Positions 44,485 through 52,994 of a stretch of 64,000 bases of DNA are shown one piece after another. The DNA lies in contig PERY01000013.1 of assembly GCA_002929055.1 (NCBI GenBank), forward strand, positions 1 to 64,000, written 5' to 3'. This DNA comes from Methylocystis sp. GTDB lineage: Bacteria; Pseudomonadota; Alphaproteobacteria; Rhizobiales; Beijerinckiaceae. A program made the translations under genes and the position numbers. How positions within the stretch are numbered: the stretch's first letter is position 1; the number at the start of each line of letters is the position of its first letter. Under the pieces are notes generated by a model. That model ran no database searches, had not been told where the DNA came from, and saw only the letters and a list, made by a program, of their open reading frames with translations.

Positions 44485-44909
44485 GTTGCCGTAGCAGCCG
44501 CGGGTAAGCTAGAGCCCAAGCCGCTGTCTCGCTTGAAGACACGACGTTTTTCCTTCCCGCCACGCCGCGGAGACTTCGCCATATCGGCCCGTCTGGCCAG
44601 CGTTCGGGGAGCTTCGGGAAGGCGCAGATCGAAGACCGTCTCGCAGGCGTCTCCAGAGGTCTTCGATCAGGCGGACTGATGCGATTGACCGCAGCTTGCG
44701 AAACGACAAACTGGTTTTCAACCGCGATCTTCTGGGATCGAACGGCTCATCAGGCTTGTCAGAAAACTCAAGTCGCATGTGTAAGCGAAAGCTTGTCTAC
44801 CTCCCCCACTGCGCCGCACAGCTGCGCTCGCGGTCGTGAATTTGCGCCAAGGCCGCGCTTGATCCGCTCTTGAACAGGCAACTTCGCGGCCGGGGCTGTC
44901 ACCCTGCCC
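44485..44909. other. Non-coding stretch before the PAS sensor kinase
   Basis: About 425 bases without a credible gene. It contains a perfect 11-base inverted repeat (44627-44637 with 44658-44668, arms GATCGAAGACC/GGTCTTCGATC, 20-base spacer) and a moderately AT-rich part around 44690-44780. The promoter of the downstream kinase probably lies here. Short reading frames in it have no recognisable content. Confidence 0.5.
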
Positions 44910-46721
44910 GTGAGTTCCAATGTAATGGAAAGGATCGGGTCGTGCGCCATGAGAACGTCAGGAAGTTCCAATTCCCAGAGCAATGAAGAGTTCCGCACAA
45001 TGGTGGAGCGTCTGCCGGTGCTCTGCTGGATGGCTGATGCGGACGGGTATATTTTTTACTACAACAAGAAGTGGTACGAATATACCGGCGCCACGCCGGC
45101 CGAAATGGAAGGCTGGGGGTGGCAGGCCATTCATGTCCCTGCGGAACTGCCGCGGGTCATGGAGCAATGGCGCCGCTCGCTGGCCAGCGGCGAGCCATTC
45201 GAGATGACCTTTCCCCTGCTCGGCGCCGATGGCGTTGCGCGTCTGTTCTTGACGCGGGCCGTTCCTCATCGCAATGCCGATGGTAAGGTCATAAGGTGGT
45301 TCGGGACCAACACGGAAATCACCGATCTGCAGGCCGCCGAGGCCCGCGCCCGCGAAAGCGCCAACATACTCCAGTCCGTCATCGACGAGGTGCCGGCGCT
45401 CGTCTTCGTCAAGGATATGGATGGTCGACTGATAAAGGCCAACGCCGCCGTCCTGGCCATGATCGGCAGAACCTGGGCGCAAGCGCGCGAAGAGAGCGAC
45501 GCAGATTGGTTCAGCGAGGCGCAAGCCAGGGCCATCCGCGAGACGGATCGCAGAGTCATCGAGCTGGGCGAGACCGAGGAAATCGAGGAGCAGGCCGGGT
45601 TCGACGAGATTGGCCCCCGCGTCCTGCTCTCGAGAAAGAGCCCTTTCAAGGACGAGAGCGGGAACGTCATCGGTCTGATCGGCACCTCCATCGACATCAC
45701 GGATCGCAAACGCGCCGAGATGCTCCGCGCCGAAGGAGAGGCTCATCTTCGTCGCGTTCTCGATCAGCTCTTTGCTTTCGTCGGCCTCATGACCCTTGAC
45801 GGCGTCCTGATAGAAGCCAACCAGGCGCCCATCAAGGCGGCCGGGCTGAAGCCGGAGGACGTCCTGGGAAAGCCTTTCTGGGACGCTTACTGGTGGAGCT
45901 ATTCCCCGCAGATACAGCGCCGCATTCGCGACGCTTCAGACGCCGCCAGAACCGGAACAGTCGTGCGCTTCGATATCCCGGTTCGGATAGTCGACGGAGA
46001 GATGGTCACGATCGATTTTCAGATCGCCCCGCTGCGCAATGCAGAAGGCAGGATCACGCATCTGGTGCCGTCCGCGGTTGTCATCGAGGAGCGGGTGCGT
46101 CTCGAACAGGCGCGCGGCCTTTTGATCCGCGAGTTGCATCACAGAGTGAAGAATCTTTTCGCCATCGCAATCGGCATGGTGAATATGAGCGCGCGCATCG
46201 CCACGAACGTCCCGGAGTTGGCGCAAGGACTCATCGGCCGTCTCAACGCTCTGGCGACAGCGCATGAATTGATCAGGCCAGCCCTGGTGAGCGATTCTGG
46301 CGACCCGGGCGCGACAACGCTGGACAAGCTCGTCGCCTCCATATTGACGCCGCACCTGCATAGCAGCGACCAGCTTGTCTGCGCTGGTCCGTTTATCAGC
46401 ATTGGCCCGAGCGCCGTCACCAGCCTTTCGCTGATCCTTCACGAACTGGCGACAAACGCCTCCAAATACGGAGCGCTTTCAACGATTGAAGGGGCGGTCC
46501 AGATCGTCTGGGAGTCATCGAAGGACGGGCGACTGCTGGTGCTGACGTGGCGCGAGCGAAATGGGCCGCCCGTCCTTGTGCCTGTTCGAAAGAAGGGCTT
46601 CGGGAGCCAGTTGATGGAGATCAGCGCGAAGGGCCAACTCGGTGGCGATCTTCGGGTCGACTGGAATGAGAGCGGCATTGGAGTCACGCTGACGACTTTA
46701 CTGGATCGGCTCTCACGCTAA
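44910..46721 (+). CDS. HWE-family sensor histidine kinase with three PAS domains
   Basis: A protein of up to 603 residues with no membrane helix. PAS domains are at about 28-135 (YIFYYNKKWYEYTGA), 148-265 and 275-385. The kinase core has LIRELHHRVKNLFAIA with the phosphorylated histidine, HELATNASKYGALS as N-box, and TWRERNGPP, the W-x-E that defines HWE kinases. A response regulator gene follows 32 bases later. The start is uncertain: GTG 44910, ATG 44925 and ATG 44949 are in frame and none has a good ribosome site. HWE kinases commonly serve light or general stress sensing; the signal here is unknown. Confidence 0.83.
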   Translation: MSSNVMERIGSCAMRTSGSSNSQSNEEFRTMVERLPVLCWMADADGYIFYYNKKWYEYTGATPAEMEGWGWQAIHVPAELPRVMEQWRRSLASGEPFEMTFPLLGADGVARLFLTRAVPHRNADGKVIRWFGTNTEITDLQAAEARARESANILQSVIDEVPALVFVKDMDGRLIKANAAVLAMIGRTWAQAREESDADWFSEAQARAIRETDRRVIELGETEEIEEQAGFDEIGPRVLLSRKSPFKDESGNVIGLIGTSIDITDRKRAEMLRAEGEAHLRRVLDQLFAFVGLMTLDGVLIEANQAPIKAAGLKPEDVLGKPFWDAYWWSYSPQIQRRIRDASDAARTGTVVRFDIPVRIVDGEMVTIDFQIAPLRNAEGRITHLVPSAVVIEERVRLEQARGLLIRELHHRVKNLFAIAIGMVNMSARIATNVPELAQGLIGRLNALATAHELIRPALVSDSGDPGATTLDKLVASILTPHLHSSDQLVCAGPFISIGPSAVTSLSLILHELATNASKYGALSTIEGAVQIVWESSKDGRLLVLTWRERNGPPVLVPVRKKGFGSQLMEISAKGQLGGDLRVDWNESGIGVTLTTLLDRLSR

Positions 46722-46753
46722 CTATTCTTTTTATGGAAAAGCGGAGAACGTTG

Positions 46754-47119
46754 ATGGGTCACCACATCCTCGTCGTAGAAGACGAGGCGATCATCGCCAT
46801 GGACCTGTTCCTCGCGGTCGAAGACTGTGGAGGCGTCGGCCTTGGACCGGCGGCGACGGTATCGGAAGCGTTGGCGCTTTTGTCGGGGGCAGCGAGCTGC
46901 GATGGCGCGATACTCGACGTCAATCTTCCCGATGGGGACATAGGGCGGGTTCTCGATGAGCTAGAGATGAGAAACGCCGCCGTCGTCGTGCACACGGGCT
47001 TTGCGCTGCCCCCCGAGGTCAGGCTTCGCCATCCGCATGTTGAAGTGTTTCAAAAGCCCACTTTGTCGAGGGTTCTCGCGAACGCATTGGCGAAGAAACT
47101 GGACGAGGCAGCGCGGTAG
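46754..47119 (+). CDS. Single-domain response regulator
   Basis: A 121-residue receiver domain with no output domain. The acidic pocket VEDEA, the phosphoacceptor in AILDVNLPDG and the lysine in FQKPT are all present. The ATG at 46754 has GGAG 8 bases upstream and is preferred to the ATG at 46733. It is paired with the HWE kinase just upstream and probably passes phosphate to another protein or inhibits the kinase. Confidence 0.85.
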   Translation: MGHHILVVEDEAIIAMDLFLAVEDCGGVGLGPAATVSEALALLSGAASCDGAILDVNLPDGDIGRVLDELEMRNAAVVVHTGFALPPEVRLRHPHVEVFQKPTLSRVLANALAKKLDEAAR

Positions 47120-47299
47120 TCCCGTTTTTGGGCGGTTCTCTCTCGCAAAGCGCGTCGCCCAGGCGCGGTTTAGCTTTCGTCCGATCTCCTGTATTGTGTG
47201 TCTTACGACACCAGCGCGCGCAGCCCGCTCGTCGAGCGGGTTTGTTTGCGCGCAGTGAGGGCGACCGCCGCCACGCGGTCAGCACAAGCTTATCGCCGC

Positions 47300-48196
47300 A
47301 TGACCGTCCTTCCCCTCAATTATGTACAACCCGTCTATCGGCCGCCGAGCGAAGCGGATTCGCTGATCCTGCCGGTGACGAACGGCTGCTCCTGGAACAA
47401 ATGCACCTTCTGCGAGATGTACACGGCCCCGCAAAAGCGCTTCCGTCCCCGCGACGAGGCGGAGGTTCTCGAGAGCCTTAGGCGATGCGGGGAGACGTTC
47501 GGCGACAGCGTCAAGCGCATATTCCTCGCCGATGGCGACGCCATGACGCTTTCGACGCGGCGCCTTGTGGCGATACTGGACGCGATCCGCCGCGAATTGC
47601 CGGGCGTGCGGCGCGTGTCGAGCTATTGCCTGCCGCGCAATCTTCGCAGGAAATCCGTCGAGGAACTAAGCGAACTGAAGGATCTCGGCTTGTCGCTCGT
47701 CTATGTCGGCGCCGAGTCGGGCGACGACGAGGTTCTGGCGCGCGTCGAGAAGGGCGAGACCTTCGAAACCGAGCGCGAGGCGCTCGAGAAGCTCCGGGCT
47801 GCGGGGATCAAGCGCTCGGTGATGATTCTCAACGGCCTCGGCGGCCGGGCGCTCTCACGCCAGCATGCGCTGAACTCGGCCGCCCTCATGAACGCCGCGC
47901 AGCCGGAGTTTCTGGCGACGCTCGTCGTGAGCTTCCCGATGGGCGAGGAGCGCCTGCGCGCAAATTTCCCCGAATGGGAGCCGCTCGGGATTCTGGGCCT
48001 GATGCAGGAAATGGAGTTGTTCCTCTCCGCTCTGGAGCTGAAGCGGACGGTGTTTCGCAGCGATCACGCTTCGAACTGGCTGGTCCTCAAGGGAACGCTC
48101 GGCGCCGACAAGGCGCGGCTGCTCGCCGATTTGCGCGCGGCGATCGCGGCTCCAGAGGCCGCCCCGCTGCGGCCGGCCTGGGCGCGCGGCCTCTAA
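47300..48196 (+). CDS. Radical SAM protein with CX4CX2C cluster motif
   Basis: A 298-residue radical SAM enzyme of the Elp3/B12-binding-like superfamily branch. The cluster motif is NGCSWNKCTFCEMY, which has four residues between the first two cysteines rather than the usual three. Other barrel features are LADGDAMTLS, and VGAESGDDEVL, a SAM-contact region. There is no B12 or SPASM domain. The ATG at 47300 gives the family-like start shortly before the cluster; upstream sequence in frame is not conserved-looking. The reaction is unknown. Confidence 0.8.
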   Translation: MTVLPLNYVQPVYRPPSEADSLILPVTNGCSWNKCTFCEMYTAPQKRFRPRDEAEVLESLRRCGETFGDSVKRIFLADGDAMTLSTRRLVAILDAIRRELPGVRRVSSYCLPRNLRRKSVEELSELKDLGLSLVYVGAESGDDEVLARVEKGETFETEREALEKLRAAGIKRSVMILNGLGGRALSRQHALNSAALMNAAQPEFLATLVVSFPMGEERLRANFPEWEPLGILGLMQEMELFLSALELKRTVFRSDHASNWLVLKGTLGADKARLLADLRAAIAAPEAAPLRPAWARGL

Positions 48197-48281
48197 TCGC
48201 TGGCGTCTCGCCCGGAACGAGGCTAAGCTAAGATTTGTAAAGCACTTTTCATTAGCTGCTCTGAAGTTTTGGGAGGTTTAT

Positions 48282-48782
48282 ATGCCGCATTTCATCGCGC
48301 GTTTCTGCATAATCTTGACGGCTGTCTCCGCCTTCTCCGCGCCCGCAGTCCGCGCCACGACGATCACGCCGCAAGGCGTCGGCCCCGTCAAGCTCGGCGC
48401 GCGCTACGCGGATCTGCAAGCGAAGGGCCTGGTCGGCCCCATCGGCCCCGGGTGCGAACTCGCCGGGCCGAACACCCGTGCCGCGAAGCTGCGCCCCCCG
48501 CTGAAGGGCTCGGTCGACTTCACCCTCACCGAGCCGCGCCGCGCCGCGACCATCACCGTCAACGGCGGCGCGACCGCGCGCGGCGTCGGGGTCGGCTCAA
48601 CTAGCCGGGCGCTCAAAACCGCCTTCCCGGCCGCCAAATTCGATCACTCGAGCGACGAAGTCTTTCTCGCCACCTTCGTGCGCGTTCCCCGCAGCGGGGG
48701 CGGCCCCATCGCCTTCGCAGTGAGCACGAAAACCAAGCGCGTGCAGCAGATCGCCATTCCCAATCTCGCCGTTTGCGAGTAG
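48282..48782 (+). CDS. Small secreted hypothetical protein
   Basis: A 166-residue protein with a signal peptide (about 1-25, cleavage near VRATT). The rest has a GVGPVKLGARYADLQ segment like that at the start of many small periplasmic proteins of unknown function, and two cysteines far apart (GPGCEL and the C-terminal AVCE) that may form a disulfide. GGGAGG lies 8 bases before the ATG. I do not recognise its function; it stands alone between the radical SAM and DUF2946 genes. Confidence 0.65.
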   Translation: MPHFIARFCIILTAVSAFSAPAVRATTITPQGVGPVKLGARYADLQAKGLVGPIGPGCELAGPNTRAAKLRPPLKGSVDFTLTEPRRAATITVNGGATARGVGVGSTSRALKTAFPAAKFDHSSDEVFLATFVRVPRSGGGPIAFAVSTKTKRVQQIAIPNLAVCE

Positions 48783-48921
48783 GGGCGCAAAGCGTTGGCG
48801 CCGAAATAGCCGTGGCAGATAAGACACGCCCCGGACATGTTTTTAGTCAAGGCCCGGTTAACCCTTGGATTCCCACCTCGTCTAAGCGAGTAATGGCTAG
48901 ATTTACTCACTTGGGACACAA

Positions 48922-49290
48922 ATGCGTCTTTCGTCGCTTCGCGCGCTTCTCCTCACGTTGGCCATGGTCGTGCAGACCGTCGCCGGCGGCTGGAGCGTTG
49001 CGCATGCCGCGGCAGGCGCCTCTCGCACGACGATCTCCGCCCATTGCGAAAAGATGCACGGCGGCGGCCATGCCGGCGACGCGCATCACGGCGGTCATCC
49101 GAGTTGCGACAACGCCTGCTGCCTGTGTGAAGAGCCCGGATCATTTGCTCTTTCTCTCTTTGACGCACACTTCACCAATCATCTGTTCGTCACGACCCCT
49201 GGCTTTGTCGTTTCGAATCTGTTCAGCGCGCCGGCGCCCGAGACGCGGCGCCGCTTTGCGCGCGGGCCGCCCGCCGTTGCGCGCACCTGA
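48922..49290 (+). CDS. DUF2946-like small exported Cys/His protein
   Basis: A 122-residue protein with a signal peptide (LRALLLTLAMVVQTVAGGWSVAHA), a histidine/glycine-rich segment (HCEKMHGGGHAGDAHHGGHPSC) and the NACCLCEEPGS cysteine motif. It is the third protein of this type in the window and, like the one at 40161, lies just upstream of a TonB receptor gene. The motif suggests metal binding, probably copper. The DUF2946 label is by motif resemblance only. Confidence 0.65.
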   Translation: MRLSSLRALLLTLAMVVQTVAGGWSVAHAAAGASRTTISAHCEKMHGGGHAGDAHHGGHPSCDNACCLCEEPGSFALSLFDAHFTNHLFVTTPGFVVSNLFSAPAPETRRRFARGPPAVART

Positions 49291-49430
49291 TCCATAGCCG
49301 AGCGCCCGCAGTCCTTTAAACGCGGCCCGCCACACTTGTTCAAAACGTCATGTCCTTCGAGTCTCGCCCCGTCCCGATGAGGATGCGCGCAGGGTTGCGA
49401 ACGCGCATGCGCCAATACTGGAAATCTATC

Positions 49431-52112
49431 ATGATCCGTCGCTCCCGCCTCCTTGGCGCAGCCTCCGTCAATGCGCTTGCGCTCATCGTCGCGACCTCGG
49501 CCGTCGCGCAGCAATCGCTTCCGACCATCGACGTCGGCGGCGCCCGGCGGGCGGCGCCCGGTCCCTCCGGTCCGGCCCGTAGCGCCACCGGTCCAGCGCG
49601 CGTTTCCGCGCCCTCGACTGGACCCGTCCGCGTCGCGGCGCCGGCGCCCGCCCTGGCTCCGGCCCCTGGCCCGGACCGTTACGCCGAGCCCAAGCCCGCG
49701 CCCTTCAGCCGGACGATCCCTGCGAACGTCCCGGCCGTCGTCGAGTCGCGCACCCGGCAGGAGATCGAGAAGACCGTCAACGTCATGACGTCGGCGCAAG
49801 CTTTCAAATACATGCCCTCGCTCCTCATCCGCGAGCGCTATATCGGAGACCGCAACGCCATCGTTTCCGGCCGCACGACCGGCACGATCGAGAGCGCCAA
49901 GACGCTCGTCTACGCCGACAACATCCTGCTCTCGAATCTGCTCGGCAACAGCTTCGCCTTCCCGCCGCGCTGGGGCATGGTCTCGCCGGCCGAAATCGAC
50001 CGCGTCGATGTCATCTACGGCCCCTTTTCCGCGCTCTACCCGGGCAATTCGCTCGGCGGCGTCCTCGCCATCACGACGCGCATGCCCGACAAGTTCGAGC
50101 TGCACGCTTCGGCCACCGGCTCTGTGCAACCCTTCAGCCTCTACGGCCGCAGCGAGACCAATCTCGCCGGCAACGCCAACATTCTCGTCGGCGACCGCAT
50201 CGGCGACTTCCGGTACTTCTTCGCCTACGACCACCTCGACTCGCAGGGCCAGGCGCAGACCTTCCCTGGCAATTTCCTGACGCCCTTTGCGCCGACGAAC
50301 GGCACGCGCTTCTTTGGCGGCTTCCAGGACTCCAATCAGAACGGCAATCCGCGCATCATCACCGCCTCGGCGGGCGCCGACCGCGTCACGCAGGACATGG
50401 GCAAACTGAAGGTCTCCTACGACCTCTCGCCCGTCGTGCGCGCGACCTATACGCTCGGCGTCTGGAACCTGACGAACAACACGACCGTCCAGAGCTTCAT
50501 CCAGGACCGCAACGGCGTCCCGATCTACAATACGCAGAACGGCCGGATCGCCATCGGCCCCTTCGCCGTGACGCCGGGCGGCGTCAATCCCGGCTGGGGA
50601 GATTCGACGCATCTTATGCAGGCTTTCTCGCTCAAGCGCGAGACGGGCGGCGTCTTCGACTTCGACTTCTCGGCCACGTCCTACAATTTCCTGCGTGACG
50701 TCTCGGCGACCGCCTCGTCCTTCGGACTGCGGCCCAATGACGGCGCGACGGCCTACAATATCAACACGACCGGCCTCAGCACCGTCAACACGGGCACCTA
50801 TTGGCGCACCGGCGACATGCGCTTCATCTACCGGCCCGAACAGAATATCTTCGGCAAGCACGAAGTGTCCTTCGGCGGACACATGGACCAGTATTCGCTG
50901 AATACGGTGCAGAACCTCACGCCCTTCGCCGACCGCAACTATCATTCGATGGCGCTGACCGCGGTGAACTACGGCAAGACCGAGACGCGCGCCGTCTACA
51001 TCCAGGACGCCTGGAAGTTTCTGCCCGACTGGAAGCTGATCGCCGGCGGACGCGGCGAGTTCTGGCACGCCTATAATGGTTCGAACCTGACGGGCGGCCT
51101 CGCGGCCGGCAACAATTTCGCCGTCGGCGTCGTTCCGGTCGCGGCCCAGCGGGCCAACCTCGCCAATTTCCCAGACGCCTACAAGAACGCCTTCTCGCCC
51201 AAGGCGGCGCTCGAATGGCAGGCGACCGACGAAGTGAAATTCCGCGGGTCGATGGGACGCGCCTACCGCTTCCCGACCGTGACGGAAATGTTCCAGTCTC
51301 TGTCGACGCCCAACAGCCTGACCATCAACAATCCCAATCTTCAGCCTGAAATTTCCACTTCCTGGGATTTCACCGGCGAAGTTCGGAAGGTGGACGCCTT
51401 CAACGGCGCTGTCGGCCTGTTCAATCCGCGCGTCAGCGTCTTCCTCGACGATCGCTGGAACGCCATCATCACGCAGAGCGCGCTCGATCCGCTGGGCCGC
51501 ATCGTCTCGCAGAGCTCGAACCTCGACAAGGCGCGCTTCCGCGGCGTGGAGGCGGCGGTGGTGATGAAGGACATTCTCACCCCGGGTCTCGACTATTCGG
51601 GCAGCGTGACCTTCGTCGACTCGAAGATCCTCTCAAACGGCAATGCGCTGACCTTCACGGGCGGCGCTGCCGGCTCGCCGTTCCCGACGGCGGGCGGCAT
51701 TCTGCTGAATGGCATGCAATATCCGCGCGTGCCGCGCATCCGCATCCGCTCGGTGCTGAGCTACAGCCCGACGACCGACTGGTCAGTCGCGTTCGGCGCG
51801 CGTTACGCCTCGGCGGCTTTCGTGACGCTCAACAATGTCGACTTCAACCACAACAACTACGGCAATGTGGACAGCGAATATCTCGTCTTCGACGCCAAGG
51901 TGAACTACAAGGTCGCGCCGAACTGGACGGCGACCGTCGGCGTCGACAACATCGGGCGCTGGAAATACTACGTGAACCCGAATCCCTATAATCAGCGCAC
52001 ATTCTTCTTCGGTCTGAAATACGACCTCGGCGGTCCCGGCAGCGAAACCACGGTCGCGGGGCTTGGCGGCGCAGGCTCCGCGCCGACCGGCGGCGCCTAC
52101 AGCGGACGATGA
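49431..52112 (+). CDS. TonB-dependent outer membrane receptor
   Basis: An 893-residue TonB-dependent receptor. A signal peptide (about 1-26) ends SAVAQQ and is followed by LPTIDVGGA, like the sequence LPTISIGPA in the other receptor of this window. A long proline/alanine-rich linker (about 40-95) precedes the plug (about 100-230; VYADNILLSNLLG, YGPFSALYPGNSLGGVLAITTRM) and the barrel. NLQPEISTSWDFTGEV is the barrel signature. The ATG at 49431 is chosen because it starts the signal peptide; an upstream start at 49350 would bury it. A terminator follows the stop. Confidence 0.88.
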   Translation: MIRRSRLLGAASVNALALIVATSAVAQQSLPTIDVGGARRAAPGPSGPARSATGPARVSAPSTGPVRVAAPAPALAPAPGPDRYAEPKPAPFSRTIPANVPAVVESRTRQEIEKTVNVMTSAQAFKYMPSLLIRERYIGDRNAIVSGRTTGTIESAKTLVYADNILLSNLLGNSFAFPPRWGMVSPAEIDRVDVIYGPFSALYPGNSLGGVLAITTRMPDKFELHASATGSVQPFSLYGRSETNLAGNANILVGDRIGDFRYFFAYDHLDSQGQAQTFPGNFLTPFAPTNGTRFFGGFQDSNQNGNPRIITASAGADRVTQDMGKLKVSYDLSPVVRATYTLGVWNLTNNTTVQSFIQDRNGVPIYNTQNGRIAIGPFAVTPGGVNPGWGDSTHLMQAFSLKRETGGVFDFDFSATSYNFLRDVSATASSFGLRPNDGATAYNINTTGLSTVNTGTYWRTGDMRFIYRPEQNIFGKHEVSFGGHMDQYSLNTVQNLTPFADRNYHSMALTAVNYGKTETRAVYIQDAWKFLPDWKLIAGGRGEFWHAYNGSNLTGGLAAGNNFAVGVVPVAAQRANLANFPDAYKNAFSPKAALEWQATDEVKFRGSMGRAYRFPTVTEMFQSLSTPNSLTINNPNLQPEISTSWDFTGEVRKVDAFNGAVGLFNPRVSVFLDDRWNAIITQSALDPLGRIVSQSSNLDKARFRGVEAAVVMKDILTPGLDYSGSVTFVDSKILSNGNALTFTGGAAGSPFPTAGGILLNGMQYPRVPRIRIRSVLSYSPTTDWSVAFGARYASAAFVTLNNVDFNHNNYGNVDSEYLVFDAKVNYKVAPNWTATVGVDNIGRWKYYVNPNPYNQRTFFFGLKYDLGGPGSETTVAGLGGAGSAPTGGAYSGR

Positions 52113-52117
52113 AAGAC

Positions 52118-52151
52118 AAAGGGCGGTTCGACGCATATTGAGCCGCCCTTT
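52118..52151 (+). terminator. Rho-independent terminator after the second TonB receptor
   Basis: A 12-base stem with one G-T pair (AAAGGGCGGTTC at 52118-52129 with GAGCCGCCCTTT at 52140-52151) and a 10-base loop, 6 bases after the stop codon. It ends in TTTACTTTC, a modest T-rich tail. It separates the receptor from the ABC transporter operon. Confidence 0.75.
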
Positions 52152-52274
52152 ACTTTCACGGCGGGAAGCGGGCTTTGGACGCGCTTGACGTGAAGCTGAA
52201 GTGATGATGATATTAATCTTTCCTCATACTGGAGGGCGCGAGGCCACGCGCGCCCGTCCCGTGAAAGGTGCGGC

Positions 52275-52994
52275 ATGCTCGAAGCCCGGAATCTCACGAA
52301 GCGCTATGACGGAGCCCCCGCGCCGTCGCTGGACCGGCTTGATCTGAACGTCCCCGCGGGCGAAGTCTTCTGCCTGCTTGGCCCCAACGGCGCCGGCAAG
52401 ACGACGACAGTCAATCTCTTCCTCAACTTCATCGACCCCACGGAAGGTCATGCGCTCGTCTGCGGAATCGACGCAGCGGCTGACCCTTTGGGCGCGCGCG
52501 CGAAGCTCGCCTACATACCCGAGACGGTGATGCTCTACGGCGCGCTGACGGGGCTCGAGAATCTGCGCTATTTCACAGAGGTCTCCGGCGCGACCGCTGC
52601 GCCGGACAAGCTCCTTTCGCTGCTTTTGACGGCGGGCCTCACGGAAGAAGCGGCGATGCGTCCGGTGCGCGGCTACTCCAAGGGCATGCGCCAGAAGGTC
52701 GGCGTCGCCATCGCGCTCGCACGCAACGCGCAGGCCCTGGTTCTGGACGAGCCGACATCCGGACTCGACCCGCTTGCGGCGAACGAATTCGCCGCGCTGA
52801 TCGAGCGTCTGCGCCGCGAAGGCATGGCCGTTCTGATGGTCACGCATGATCTATTCCTCGCCAAGCAATGCGGCACGCGGATCGGCATCATGGCCAAAGG
52901 CAAGCTCGCCAGCGTCTTTGGCGCGGACGACGTCGACCATCCGGGACTCGAACGCGCCTATCTCGATCTCTTCATCGCGGAGAAAGCGGCATGA
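52275..52994 (+). CDS. ABC transporter ATP-binding protein
   Basis: A 239-residue ATPase. Walker A GPNGAGKTT (about 37-45), signature motif YSKGMRQKVGVA, Walker B ALVLDEPTSGLDP and the H-loop MVTHD are all intact. It groups with ABC-2-type exporters of the CcmA/NatA/NosF class. It overlaps the first permease gene by 4 bases. The gene follows a 120-base gap after the terminator and is the first of three. Confidence 0.87.
   Translation: MLEARNLTKRYDGAPAPSLDRLDLNVPAGEVFCLLGPNGAGKTTTVNLFLNFIDPTEGHALVCGIDAAADPLGARAKLAYIPETVMLYGALTGLENLRYFTEVSGATAAPDKLLSLLLTAGLTEEAAMRPVRGYSKGMRQKVGVAIALARNAQALVLDEPTSGLDPLAANEFAALIERLRREGMAVLMVTHDLFLAKQCGTRIGIMAKGKLASVFGADDVDHPGLERAYLDLFIAEKAA

Noticed and set aside
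49179-51068. A 629-codon open frame opposite the second TonB receptor
   Set aside because: Shadow frame without motifs; it also spans the DUF2946-like gene.
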